A stretch of DNA of 64,000 nt from Spirochaetaceae bacterium (GTDB taxonomy: Bacteria; Myxococcota_A; UBA9160; UBA4427): NCBI GenBank assembly GCA_020632655.1, contig JACKFD010000015.1:86471-150470 (forward strand), in the 5' to 3' direction. The notes beneath the pieces are model-generated. The model had not been told where the DNA came from and made no database searches. It worked only from the letters and a program-made list of their open reading frames with translations. Position 1 is the first letter of the stretch, and the number at the start of each line of letters is the position of its first letter. Both the position numbers and the translations under genes were made by a program. Of this stretch, positions 37,660-46,267 are shown one piece after another.

Positions 37660-38577
37660 TTGGAGAATCAGCCGGTCGTCGACGCCCATCACCATCTCTG
37701 GGATCTGAAGGAGAACCGCTACCCCTGGCTCTCGCCCGACCGCGGCCCGGATCCCTTTCCGGACTTCGAGCGACTCTGCCACGACTACCTGCTCGAGGAT
37801 TTCATGGCCGATGTGTCGCGGCAGCACGTCGTGAAGTCGGTGCACGTGCAGGCCGAGCACGACGAGGCCGACCCGGTTCGCGAGACGGCGTGGCTGCAGC
37901 GCGTCGCCGACCGGCCCGGCTCGGGCGGCTTCCCGCACGGGATCGTCGCCTGGGCGGATCTCTCCGACCCGGGCGTGGAGGCCGTGCTCGAAGGCCATCG
38001 CGCCTACCCGAACGTGCGCGGCATCCGGCAGATGCTGAACTACACGCCGCCCACCCCGGGCCAGCCCGCGCCCGCCTTCGGACATCACGGCGACCTGCTC
38101 GCGAACGAGGGCTTCCAGCGCCGCTTCGGCCTGCTCCGCAAATACGACCTCTCGTTCGATCTGCAGATCTTTCCGTGGCAGACCGAGGCGGGCGCTGCGC
38201 TCGTCGCCGCGCATCCCGACACGGTCTTCGTGCTGAACCACACGATCATGCCCTTCGATCGCTCCGAGGCCGGGCTCGCCGTCTGGCGCCACGCGGCCGA
38301 GACCTACGCCGCGCTGCCGAACGTCTCGATCAAGATCTCGGGACTCGGCATGGCGCCGGGGGGCTTCGAGCCCGGGATGGCCGAGCGGCTCGTGCGCGAG
38401 ACGATCGAGGTCTTCGGCCCGTCGCGCTGTCTCTTCGCGAGCAACTTCCCGGTCGACAAGCTGATGGCCGACTACGACACGATCTGGGGGCTCTTCCGCC
38501 GCTCGATTGCGACCTACAGCGAGGCCGAGCAGGAGGCGATGCTGCGCGGCAATGCCGAGCGCGTCTACCGCCTTTGA
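37660..38577 (+). CDS. amidohydrolase family (amidohydrolase_2) protein
   Basis: 305 residues from a TTG start, chosen because GGGGAGGAGGG lies just upstream and the protein then begins at the conserved VVDAHHHLWD. This metal-binding motif, the NHTIMPFD segment and the late FASNFPVDKLMADYDTIW are typical of TIM-barrel lactonase/decarboxylase enzymes of the amidohydrolase_2 family. Such enzymes open lactones or decarboxylate aromatic acids. The neighbouring P450 and second amidohydrolase suggest a catabolic role; the substrate is not known. Confidence 0.88.
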   Translation: MENQPVVDAHHHLWDLKENRYPWLSPDRGPDPFPDFERLCHDYLLEDFMADVSRQHVVKSVHVQAEHDEADPVRETAWLQRVADRPGSGGFPHGIVAWADLSDPGVEAVLEGHRAYPNVRGIRQMLNYTPPTPGQPAPAFGHHGDLLANEGFQRRFGLLRKYDLSFDLQIFPWQTEAGAALVAAHPDTVFVLNHTIMPFDRSEAGLAVWRHAAETYAALPNVSIKISGLGMAPGGFEPGMAERLVRETIEVFGPSRCLFASNFPVDKLMADYDTIWGLFRRSIATYSEAEQEAMLRGNAERVYRL

Positions 38578-38635
38578 GGCGCAGCCCGTGGGCTCGCGGT
38601 CGGGCGCCGACGCATCGCCAGGACGCCGAGCGTGC

Positions 38636-40330
38636 CTAACGCGCGCGAGGTGCCGGCTGCGCGCCGCGCACGAGGCGGCCCGGCGTGGCGCCCGTCGGCG
38701 TGTCGTCCTCGAGCACGACCTCGCCCGACACGAGGGTGTAGCGGTAGCCGCGGGCGCGCTGGACGAGGCGCTTGCCGCCGGCGGGCAGGTCGTAGCGCAT
38801 CTCGGGCCGGTGCAGCCCGAGTCGCTCGAAGTCGATCACGTTGAGATCGGCCTTCAGGCCGGGGGCGAGCCGGCCGCGATCCTCGAAGCCGAGCAGGCGC
38901 GCGGTGTCCTGCGTCTGACGTTTGACGACGAAGGGCAGCGAGAGCTTCTCGCCCCGCTCGCGATCCCGCGCCCAATGCGTGAGCAGGTAGGTCGGGAAGC
39001 TCGCATCGGAGATGAAGCTCACGTGGGCGCCGCCGTCGCCGAGGCCCGGCACGGCGAAGGGATGCCGGAGCATCTCGAGCAGATGGTCCGCATTGCCGTA
39101 TACGTAGTTGAGCGCCGGCATGAAGACCTGCCCCGTGCCGCCCTCGGCGAGCATGACATCGAGCGCGACCTCGGCCGGCGCGCGCTGCGTGCGGCGGGCG
39201 ATGGCTTCGAAGGAGGCCTCGGCCGGCGGCTCGTAGCAGGGCGGGTCGCCGAGGGAGAAGAGCCGGGTCGCCTCCATCAGCATCCCGCCCGCGACGACCG
39301 CGGCGCGCGTCTCGGGATCCCGCAGCCGCGCGATCCGCTCCGCGAGGGGCCGTAACGCCAGCGCCTGCATGGCGGGATTCGCCGAGAAGGGATTGAAGGT
39401 CGACTCGAGCGACATCACGACGCCGACCGGGCGCGGCGCGACCTGCGCCCGCAATGCCACGCCCTCGGCGTTCGCCTGCTCGATCAGCGCGAGCATCCGA
39501 CGCCAGTCCTCGGGCCGCTCGTTCAGCTGCGCGACCGTGACCGAGAGCGGTCGCCCGCTGCGCTCGGCCATCTGGCGGATCATCGCGAACTCCGGCTCGA
39601 GGTCCGGGAAGTCCCCCACGATCTCGAAGACGCCGGCGCCCGCCTGGCGCAGGCCCTCAGCGATGCCCCAGAGCTCGTCTGCCGTCGCCGTGTAGCTCGG
39701 GGTATGCGCTCCGTCGGCCGTCTTGTGGTTGATCGTGCGCGAGGTCGTGAAGCCGACGGCGCCGGCCTCGATCGCCTCCCGCGCGAGGCGCGCCATCTCG
39801 CGGATCTCGTCGGGCGTGGGACGTTCCTCGTGGTCGCCGCCACGATCGCCCATCACGTAGCCGCGCAGGGCGGCATGGGGCAGCTGCGCGGCGAGGTCGA
39901 GGGCGTGGGGCTTGCGCTCGAGGCTGTCGAGGTACTCCGGGAAGCTCTCCCAGTCCCAGGTCAATCCCTCGGCGAGGGCCGTGCCCGGGATGTCCTCGAC
40001 GCCCTCCATCAAGCGGATCAGCCACTCGTGCCGATCCGGCTTCGCCGGGGCGAAGCCGACGCCGCAATTGCCCATCACGACCGTCGTCACCCCGTGATAG
40101 ATCGAAGGCTCGAGCAGCGCGTCCCAGGTCGCCTGGCCATCGTAATGCGTGTGCAGGTCGACGAAGCCCGGCGTCACGACGAGTCCCGCGGCGTCGATCT
40201 CGCGGCGCCCCGCGCCCGCTCGGCCGCCGACCGCCACGAGGCGATCGCCGTCGATCGCGAGATCGCCTTCGAAGGCTTCGCCGCCGCTGCCGTCGAGGAT
40301 CGTGCCGCCGCGAAGGACGAGGTCGTGCAT
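38636..40330 (-). CDS. N-acyl-D-amino-acid deacylase-like amidohydrolase
   Basis: 564 residues; ATG with AGGAG eight bases upstream. The protein shows the D-aminoacylase/dihydroorotase-type core: GGTILDGSG and TPGFVDLHTHYDGQATWD (metal site), GNCGVGFAP, and the C-terminal GLGDGGAHVSFISD. The closing composite beta-strand domain (GLKADLNVIDFERL, YTLVSGEVVLED) is present. The family hydrolyses N-acyl-D-amino acids or related cyclic amides. It is convergent with the amidohydrolase at 37660. No signal peptide. Confidence 0.92.
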   Translation of the reverse strand: MHDLVLRGGTILDGSGGEAFEGDLAIDGDRLVAVGGRAGAGRREIDAAGLVVTPGFVDLHTHYDGQATWDALLEPSIYHGVTTVVMGNCGVGFAPAKPDRHEWLIRLMEGVEDIPGTALAEGLTWDWESFPEYLDSLERKPHALDLAAQLPHAALRGYVMGDRGGDHEERPTPDEIREMARLAREAIEAGAVGFTTSRTINHKTADGAHTPSYTATADELWGIAEGLRQAGAGVFEIVGDFPDLEPEFAMIRQMAERSGRPLSVTVAQLNERPEDWRRMLALIEQANAEGVALRAQVAPRPVGVVMSLESTFNPFSANPAMQALALRPLAERIARLRDPETRAAVVAGGMLMEATRLFSLGDPPCYEPPAEASFEAIARRTQRAPAEVALDVMLAEGGTGQVFMPALNYVYGNADHLLEMLRHPFAVPGLGDGGAHVSFISDASFPTYLLTHWARDRERGEKLSLPFVVKRQTQDTARLLGFEDRGRLAPGLKADLNVIDFERLGLHRPEMRYDLPAGGKRLVQRARGYRYTLVSGEVVLEDDTPTGATPGRLVRGAQPAPRAR

Positions 40331-40489
40331 GGGGTTCGCTCCTGGCGAGGCTCCGGGACCGGGCTCGCGGCCGGGGGGCGGTCGAGTGGGTCGGGTTCGG
40401 ATCGGCGCGCGGGCCGCCGACGGGCGGACGGTGCGACGAAGGGGAGGGTATCGGGCGGGGGCGAGGGGGAAAGGGAGGGCCGAGGCGTG

Positions 40490-40622
40490 TGCGCCCGCCC
40501 GGCAATCCGCTCAAGGCGGAAGCGGCTCCGGCCGATGGAGCGGGGGACCGGCGAGAGGCAGCCGGTCGCCGCATCTGGAATCGAGCCGGTCCGGGATCAC
40601 CCGGGCCGGCTCTTTCCTTTTT
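40490..40622 (+). ncRNA. candidate small structured RNA
   Basis: Three successive perfect small hairpins are visible on the plus strand: TCCGC/GCGGA (40506-40520), GCTCC/GGAGC (40525-40541) and ACCGGC/GCCGGT (40547-40566). A strong intrinsic terminator follows at 40583. No plus-strand gene lies upstream, so the terminator has no protein transcript to end. The 5' end is a guess. It matches no riboswitch class that I recognise. Confidence 0.35.
40583..40622 (+). terminator. orphan intrinsic terminator
   Basis: A 13-bp stem (40583-40595 with 40600-40612, one G-T pair) closes the loop ATCA and is followed by TTTCCTTTTT. The T-tract is on the plus strand only, which fixes the direction. Confidence 0.8.
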
Positions 40623-40692
40623 CGGGGCTCCGCTGCGGGGCCGAACGGGGGGCGCCCGTCCGGCTGGACGACGGGCTCGTCCCCGGGCCCGC

Positions 40693-41487
40693 TCAGACCC
40701 CCGAGCCGAACGGCTCCCCGCGCGTCGCGACGCCGTCCCGGGCGTCGCCGTCGACCGGCCCCGTGCGCGCCTCGAGCGGGCGGATTCGCGACTCCATGCG
40801 CTCGAGATAGGCGACTAGGCGGGCGCGTGCGGCGAGCGCGTCGGCACAATGCGGAATCGTTCCGGCGCGCAGCACCCGGAGCATCGCGTAGACGGCCACG
40901 TCCGCCCCGCTCGGCTCGTCCGCATGGAAGAAGGGTCGGTCGCGCAGGAAGCCCTCGAGATCGTCGAGGCGCGCGACGAGCTGCTGGATGATCTCGAGCT
41001 CCCGGGCCTCGGCGCGGGTGCGCGGCGTGCGTCCGAAGGGGCGCGCGATCTGGTCCCGCAGGCGTGCGAGCAGCGAGTCGTCGACGGGACGGTCGTCCCC
41101 CGGTCGCGGATAGCGCGCCGCACGCCAGCGATTCCAGTAGAAGAGCAGCGAGCTGTCGGTCCAGTCGGCGAGGCTGCGCTGGGCGCTGGCCGTCTTGGGG
41201 TCGAGGGCGTAGAGCGGCGGATCGGGATGCAGCGTGTCGAGCCACTCGAGGATGCGCGGCGAGTCGGCCTTGCGACGCCCGTCGATCTCGAGGACGGGCA
41301 GCGTGCGCGCGATCGGACTCCAGCGCCGCACGTCCTCGGGGTCGTCCGACACGACCCGCTCGAAGGGCAGGCCCTTCAGCCCGAGTGCCGCGGCGACGCG
41401 CTCGGAGAAGGGATTCATCGACTGCGTGTAGAGTCGGATGGACGACGTCGTCGCCCCCGCGCGTCCCGGGTGGCTGGCCTCGCTCAT
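40693..41487 (-). CDS. glutathione S-transferase family protein
   Basis: 264 residues. The N-terminal thioredoxin-like domain begins at SIRLYTQSMNPFSERVAAAL, where Ser replaces a Cys at the usual active-site position. TLPVLEIDGRRKADSPRILEWLD provides the glutathione-binding cis-Pro and Asp-Ser. The C-terminal helical domain covers about residues 100-240. GSTs conjugate or isomerise electrophiles with glutathione; the exact class is unclear. It stands alone and is divergent from miaE. Confidence 0.88.
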   Translation of the reverse strand: MSEASHPGRAGATTSSIRLYTQSMNPFSERVAAALGLKGLPFERVVSDDPEDVRRWSPIARTLPVLEIDGRRKADSPRILEWLDTLHPDPPLYALDPKTASAQRSLADWTDSSLLFYWNRWRAARYPRPGDDRPVDDSLLARLRDQIARPFGRTPRTRAEARELEIIQQLVARLDDLEGFLRDRPFFHADEPSGADVAVYAMLRVLRAGTIPHCADALAARARLVAYLERMESRIRPLEARTGPVDGDARDGVATRGEPFGSGV

Positions 41488-41610
41488 GGCTCTCCGGTCG
41501 TTGTCGGCCCGCTGGGGCGGCGCGTCGGGCGCGGTCGGGTCCGCGCGACGCTGCCGAATCTAGCAGGCATCGGGCGCGCGCCGGTCCACACGGCTGCCCT
41601 CCGCGCGCGG

Positions 41611-42213
41611 ATGGTAGACTCCGCCGCCGTGCTCCACCTCGCTTCCACGACCCCGCCCGAATGGCTCGCGCGCGCCCGGGCGGCGCTCGACGACGTGCTG
41701 CTCGACCACGCGCATTGCGAGAAGAAGGCGGCGGGCGCGGCGGTGAAGCTGCTCTTCTCGTACCCACATCACCGCTTCCTGCAGGAGCCGCTCGCTCTGC
41801 TCGCCGGCGAGGAGCTCGACCACTTCCGCATCCTGCTCGCGCGACTCGACGCGCGCGGCGTGCGCTACCGATCGATCCGGCCGGGCCCCTACGGCATGGC
41901 GCTGCACGCGCTCGTGCGTCGCGACGAGCCCGATCGGCTGCTCGACCTGCTGCTGATCTCGGCCCTGATCGAGGCGCGCAGCTGCGAGCGCTTCCAGCTC
42001 CTGGCGGACGGGCTCGCAGGCGACGAGCCCGAGGTGGCGGCGCTCTACGGCTCGCTGCTCGCGAGCGAGGCGCGTCATCACGGGCTCTACCTCGCGCTCG
42101 CGACGGAGCTGGTCGGGCGGCCGGCGATGGAGCGCCGGCTCGAGGTCCTCTCGGCGGAGGAGGCACGGATCGTGGGCGAACCCTGGGAGGGGGTGCGGCT
42201 GCATGCCGGATGA
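41611..42213 (+). CDS. miaE: tRNA-(ms2io6A)-hydroxylase MiaE
   Basis: 200 residues from this ATG; a GTG at 41629 is equally plausible, and neither has a clear ribosome-binding site. MiaE is a non-heme diiron monooxygenase that hydroxylates the isopentenyl group of A37 in tRNA. The ferritin-like four-helix bundle has the iron ligands in DHAHCEKKAAG, GEELDHFRILLA, ALIEARSCERFQLL and SEARHHGLYLALA. Length is normal. It overlaps the next gene by 11 bases, indicating co-translation, although the functions look unrelated. Confidence 0.94.
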   Translation: MVDSAAVLHLASTTPPEWLARARAALDDVLLDHAHCEKKAAGAAVKLLFSYPHHRFLQEPLALLAGEELDHFRILLARLDARGVRYRSIRPGPYGMALHALVRRDEPDRLLDLLLISALIEARSCERFQLLADGLAGDEPEVAALYGSLLASEARHHGLYLALATELVGRPAMERRLEVLSAEEARIVGEPWEGVRLHAG

Positions 42214-43843
42214 GCCGCGTGCGGCGGAGGGCGCGCTCGTCGGGCCGATCCCGCGCCGGGTGCAGGTCGACGGGGCGTCCTTCGCCGTCGTCGACGTGCC
42301 CGCTCGATCGCCCGACCCCCTGGCCCTGCCCTTCGTCCTGCTCCACGGATTCACCGGCCATCGCGACGACTTCGCGGGTGTCCTCCACGAGCTCGCCGCC
42401 CACCGCCGGGTGATCGTGCCCGATCTCCGCGGGCACGGAGGATCCCAAATGGATCCAGGGCCTTCCGGCTGGTCTCTCGAGCAGCTGGTGAAGGATCTCG
42501 CGGGCCTGCTCGACACGCTCGGCATCGAGCGCTGCGACCTGCTCGGGCACTCGATGGGCGGGATGGTCGCGCTGCGCTTCGTGCTGGCCCATCCCGAGCG
42601 GGTCCGGTCGCTCGTGTTGATGTCGACCGCGCCGGAGGTGCCGGAGCGGCTCTCGCGCGAGCGCTTCGAGAAGGCGGCGGCGATCGCCGAGGCGCGCGGC
42701 CTGGGGGCGCTGCAGGAGATCACGGAGCGGATCGGTCGGAGCGAAGGGCGCACGGGCGACGAGACGAGCGAGCGCTACTGGGCGCACCACCGGCGGCGCA
42801 TGACGGCGATGACGCCCGCGAGCTATCGCGGACTCGGCACGGCGCTCTTCGAGGGCGGCTCCGTCGTCGACCGGCTCTCGGAGATCCGCTGCCCGACGAC
42901 GATCCTGGTCGGCTCGGAGGATCTCGACTGGCTGCCGGGCGCCGCGCGCTTCGCGCAGCATCTGCCCGACGCCGAGACCATCGTGATCGACGGCGCCGGT
43001 CATCATCCGCATCAGGAACGGCCCGAGGCCTGGCATCGGGCGATCGAGGCCCATCTGCGACGCGCCGATCGATCGCGCTCGCAAGCAGGAGGAGGACGGA
43101 TGTCGCTGCAGGCCGGGCATGTCGGGATCGAGACGGCTTCGGGCGGGACGATGGGCGCGTACTGGGCGCGGCCAGAGGGGAAGGGGCCCTTTCCGGCGGT
43201 CCTCGTGTTCATGGAGATCTTCGGTGTCAACGACCACATCCGCGACGTGGCCCGACGCGTCGCCGCGGAAGGCTACCTCGCGCTGGCGCCCGACTTCTTC
43301 CATCGCACGGGTCCGGGCCTCGAGCTCGGCTACGACGAAGCGGGCATGGCCGAAGGCATGAAGCATCTGGGCCGGCTCGAGGCCGAGCAGATGATCGCCG
43401 ACGCACGGGATGCGATCGCCTGGCTGCGCCGCCGCGATGACGTCGTAGGCGACCGGATCGGTGCGATGGGCTTCTGCATCGGCGGGCACATGACCTACCT
43501 GACCGCCTGTGAGACCGACATCGTCGCCGCGGCGGCCTACTACGGCGGGGGCATCGCCGCGCCGCAGGGGCCCGGCGGCGGACCGTCGACGCTCTCGCGC
43601 ACGCCGGGGATCCGCGGGCGGATCGAATGTTATTTCGGGGGCCGGGATGCGATGATCCCGATCGCGCAGGTCGACGCGATCCGGTCGGCCCTCGCGCAGG
43701 CGGGCGTCGAGCACGAGGTGGTCGTCTACGACGAGGCCGACCACGGCTTCCACTGCGACCAGCGCGGGACCTATCACGAGGCCTCGGCGCGGGACGCCTG
43801 GCGCCGGACGCTGGCGCTCTTCGACGCGACGTTGCGGCGCTGA
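42203..43843 (+). CDS. fused alpha/beta hydrolase and dienelactone hydrolase
   Basis: 546 residues in one frame. Residues 1-285 are an alpha/beta hydrolase with the oxyanion region LLHGFTGHRDDF, the nucleophile in GHSMGGMVAL, the Asp in GSEDLDW and the His in GAGHHPHQE. Residues 300-546 are a dienelactone hydrolase domain with Glu in MEIFGVND, the Cys nucleophile in GFCIGGH and the His in EADHGFHCD. Both catalytic sets are complete. At the junction the DNA reads AGGAGGAGGACGG directly before an ATG at 43100, a perfect internal ribosome-binding site. The second domain may therefore also be made alone. The gene looks like a recent fusion of two neighbours by loss of a stop. Confidence 0.9.
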   Translation: MPDEPRAAEGALVGPIPRRVQVDGASFAVVDVPARSPDPLALPFVLLHGFTGHRDDFAGVLHELAAHRRVIVPDLRGHGGSQMDPGPSGWSLEQLVKDLAGLLDTLGIERCDLLGHSMGGMVALRFVLAHPERVRSLVLMSTAPEVPERLSRERFEKAAAIAEARGLGALQEITERIGRSEGRTGDETSERYWAHHRRRMTAMTPASYRGLGTALFEGGSVVDRLSEIRCPTTILVGSEDLDWLPGAARFAQHLPDAETIVIDGAGHHPHQERPEAWHRAIEAHLRRADRSRSQAGGGRMSLQAGHVGIETASGGTMGAYWARPEGKGPFPAVLVFMEIFGVNDHIRDVARRVAAEGYLALAPDFFHRTGPGLELGYDEAGMAEGMKHLGRLEAEQMIADARDAIAWLRRRDDVVGDRIGAMGFCIGGHMTYLTACETDIVAAAAYYGGGIAAPQGPGGGPSTLSRTPGIRGRIECYFGGRDAMIPIAQVDAIRSALAQAGVEHEVVVYDEADHGFHCDQRGTYHEASARDAWRRTLALFDATLRR

Positions 43844-43927
43844 AGCACGCGCGATCGCGCGTGGCGGCTCGGCGTGACGAGGCGCGCGGCGCCCGCGCGG
43901 ATTGCGCGAACTGCATCTCACCCGATC

Positions 43928-45149
43928 AGACGTGGATCGACGATTTCACCTCGGCTCGCGGTCCGGCCGCGGCATCCGATCCCCGTCTCACCCACACCTA
44001 CACCGCATACCTCGCCTCGTGCGCCCCACACCGCCCGATCGCACGCGTCCCGATCTGCCCGAAGTAGCACTCTGCCAGCCACCCCCGGACCGTCCGCACC
44101 CGCCACGGAAAACACCGCCGCGCCAACACCTCCCGAACCGAGAGCGACCGCTCGGTGATGCCCACGGCCCTTGCCGGCGTCCCCCGCCTCCGGTTCTCCG
44201 ATCGATCCTTCACGTAGTTCCGCCACACGCTCCAGATCGCCAGCCGATACAGCGCCGACTGCCGTCGCTTCGAGAACGCAATCGTCTCCCGCTTGTGATT
44301 CGCACTCGAGTGCCGGATCAGCAGATCCGACAGGTTCACCGCGAAGAGCGGGTTCTTCGTCGTCCGCGCCACCTTCGAGCTCGTCTGCTCATGCAGGAAC
44401 CGACGATCCCGTAGCCTCCCGATCGCCCGCGGATAAGCCTGGTGCTCGTCGCTCCGAAGCACGACGCATCCACCCGGCGGCACCACGCGTCGCAACAGCT
44501 CCTCCACCCGCTTCCGCGTCGCCTGCGGATCCGGCCGGCCATAGCGCTTCTCGAGGAGCTCCCGCTTCGCAGCCTGAGCCGGCCGCATCGTCCCGCTCCG
44601 CCGCAGCTCCGCATCGTTGAACCCGTAGACGAAGAGACTCTCGCCGCCCACGACGAGGTTCAGGTCCATCGGCCAGTACTGGCTGTGCTCGAAGCTCCGG
44701 AATCCGTCGAGGACGAGCGGCTCGGTCGGACAGAACCCGGGCCTCCGCTTCTCGTGGAAGAGCAGACAATGCCGTCCCAGCCGGTCGCTCATCCTCCGGA
44801 CGGTGGAGTGCGACACACCGTACTCCCGGGCGATCTGTCGGAACCCGGAGCAGGCGACGAGTCGATGGAAGACGGGCTCGAGGAGCTCGGGCCTTCGGAG
44901 CCAGTAGCGGGTGGAGAAGGAGGAGGCGCTGAAGTAACGGCGGCAGCGTGAACACTGGTACTTCTGGACGCGGTGGGGTCTGCGTCGCCGGAGGTAGAAG
45001 CCCTTCTTGATGAAGCGCCAGGTGGTTGGATGCAAACGGGAATCGCAGTCGGCGTGGGGGCAGAACGGGGGGCGTCGGTAGGGGGAGAGATCATCCATCC
45101 CCGCCGACTACGCAGATCGCGTGCCGGGGGAAATCTTCGGACCACGTCT
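43928..45149. mobile_element. intact insertion sequence with inverted ends and target duplication
   Basis: 1222 bp. The ends 43928-43953 and 45124-45149 are inverted repeats matching at 20 of 26 positions, both beginning AGACGTGG. They enclose a single transposase gene. The flanks CACCCGATC (43919-43927) and CAGCCGATC (45150-45158) match at 8 of 9 positions, consistent with a 9-bp target duplication. The element sits at the last base of the aminotransferase stop codon. Confidence 0.88.
43998..45098 (-). CDS. zinc-ribbon DDE transposase
   Basis: 366 residues, complete. The N-terminus has Cys pairs (FCPHADCDS and YQCSRCRRYFS) forming a zinc ribbon. A helix-turn-helix follows (FRQIAREYGVSHSTVRRM). 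The catalytic acidic residues are probably the Asp in LVLDGFRSFEHS and the Asp in VLRSDEHQAY, with a later Glu in SANHKRETIAFSKRR. This order resembles IS1- and IS1595-type transposases; the 9-bp duplication fits IS1 better, but the family is not certain. No frameshift or premature stop is seen. Codon choice differs from neighbours (more C-ending, less skewed), as expected for a mobile gene. Confidence 0.88.
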   Translation of the reverse strand: MDDLSPYRRPPFCPHADCDSRLHPTTWRFIKKGFYLRRRRPHRVQKYQCSRCRRYFSASSFSTRYWLRRPELLEPVFHRLVACSGFRQIAREYGVSHSTVRRMSDRLGRHCLLFHEKRRPGFCPTEPLVLDGFRSFEHSQYWPMDLNLVVGGESLFVYGFNDAELRRSGTMRPAQAAKRELLEKRYGRPDPQATRKRVEELLRRVVPPGGCVVLRSDEHQAYPRAIGRLRDRRFLHEQTSSKVARTTKNPLFAVNLSDLLIRHSSANHKRETIAFSKRRQSALYRLAIWSVWRNYVKDRSENRRRGTPARAVGITERSLSVREVLARRCFPWRVRTVRGWLAECYFGQIGTRAIGRCGAHEARYAV

Positions 45150-46267
45150 CAGCCGATCAGCGTGCGCAGTGCGGCCAGCAGACGGTCGACGATCTCGGGT
45201 CGGGCATTCTCGCCCATCAGACCGATCCGCCAGATCCGACCCGCGAGCGGCCCCAGTCCGGCGCCGACCTCGATGCCATGCTCCTCGAGCAGCCGTGTCC
45301 GCACGCTCGCCTCGCCGGCCTTCTGCACGCGCTCGGGCAGCAGGACCGAGGTGAGCATCGGCAGGCGATGCGCCGGCGCGACGAGCGGCGTGAAGCCCGC
45401 CGCCTCGAGACCTGCGACGAGGCGCTCGCCCGCCGCCGCGTGGCGCGCGAAGCGCGCGGGCAGGACCTCGTCGAGGACGCGATCGAGTCCGGCGGCGAGG
45501 CCGTAGATGGCGGTGATCGGTGCGGTGTGGTGGTAGACGCGCTTCTCGCCCTCGTAGTAGCCGGCGAGCAGCGAGAGATCGAGGAACCAGCTCTGCACCG
45601 GCGTCGACCGCGCCTTCACACGCGCGATCGCGCGATCGCTGAACGAGACCGGCGAGAGTCCCGGCGGGCAGGACAGGCATTTCTGGGTGCCGCTGTACGC
45701 CGCGTCGACACCCCAGGCGTCGAGCTCGACCGGCCGACCCGCGAGCGACGTCACGCAGTCGAGGACGACCATGGCGTCGGCCTCCCGCGCGGCTGCCGCG
45801 ATCTCCTCGACGGGCTGGCAGACGCCGGTCGACGTCTCGGCGTGGACGAAGGCGACGACTCGCGGTCGCACGGTCCGGATCGCCTCGATCATCCGCCCGG
45901 GCTCGAGGATCGTGCCCCACTCGGCCTCGACCTTCGTGACCTGAGCGCCGGCGCGCCGGGCCACCTCGGCCATGCGACCGCCGAAGACGCCGTTCACGCC
46001 GATCACGACCGGCTCGCCGGGCTCGAGCAGATTGACGAGCGCGGCCTCCATGCCCGCGCTGCCCGTCGCCGAGAGCGGCAGCGTCATCGCGTTGCGCGTG
46101 CCGAAGACCGTGCGCAGGCCGTCCTTCACGCGGTCGAGCAGGGCGATGAACGCGGGATCGAGATGGCCCAGCAGCGGCAGGCTCATCGCCCGCAGCACGC
46201 TCTCGTGTGCGTTCGAGGGACCGGGGCCGAGCAGGAGTCGTTCGGGCAGGCTTTCGAGGATCGGCAT
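45149..46267 (-). CDS. alanine-glyoxylate/serine-pyruvate type aminotransferase
   Basis: 372 residues. It belongs to the class V PLP-dependent aminotransferases. The N-terminus LLLGPGPSNAHESVLRAM is typical of the serine-pyruvate/alanine-glyoxylate group. The PLP lysine is in SGTQKCLSCPPGLSP, and the cofactor-contact SATGSAGMEAA and HAETSTGV are present. The protein is complete to the normal C-terminus. The insertion sequence has entered its stop codon; the terminal A of the element restores TGA. An array of 42-43 bp repeats lies directly upstream of the ATG and stays in frame with it, so a longer N-terminus is possible but unlikely. Confidence 0.94.
   Translation of the reverse strand: MPILESLPERLLLGPGPSNAHESVLRAMSLPLLGHLDPAFIALLDRVKDGLRTVFGTRNAMTLPLSATGSAGMEAALVNLLEPGEPVVIGVNGVFGGRMAEVARRAGAQVTKVEAEWGTILEPGRMIEAIRTVRPRVVAFVHAETSTGVCQPVEEIAAAAREADAMVVLDCVTSLAGRPVELDAWGVDAAYSGTQKCLSCPPGLSPVSFSDRAIARVKARSTPVQSWFLDLSLLAGYYEGEKRVYHHTAPITAIYGLAAGLDRVLDEVLPARFARHAAAGERLVAGLEAAGFTPLVAPAHRLPMLTSVLLPERVQKAGEASVRTRLLEEHGIEVGAGLGPLAGRIWRIGLMGENARPEIVDRLLAALRTLIG

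Larger units (their letters stand above)
40331..40692. other. intergenic region with structured RNA candidate
   Basis: The region lies between two minus-strand genes. The left half is the promoter region of the deacylase-like gene. The right half carries a row of hairpins and a plus-strand terminator, described separately. No protein-like frame was found. Confidence 0.6.

Noticed and set aside
40490..40622. Known riboswitch class (cyclic di-GMP, cyclic di-AMP or cobalamin)
   Set aside because: The GGGGGACC string recalls the cyclic di-AMP class, but the other conserved segments of each class are missing and no downstream plus-strand gene would be regulated.
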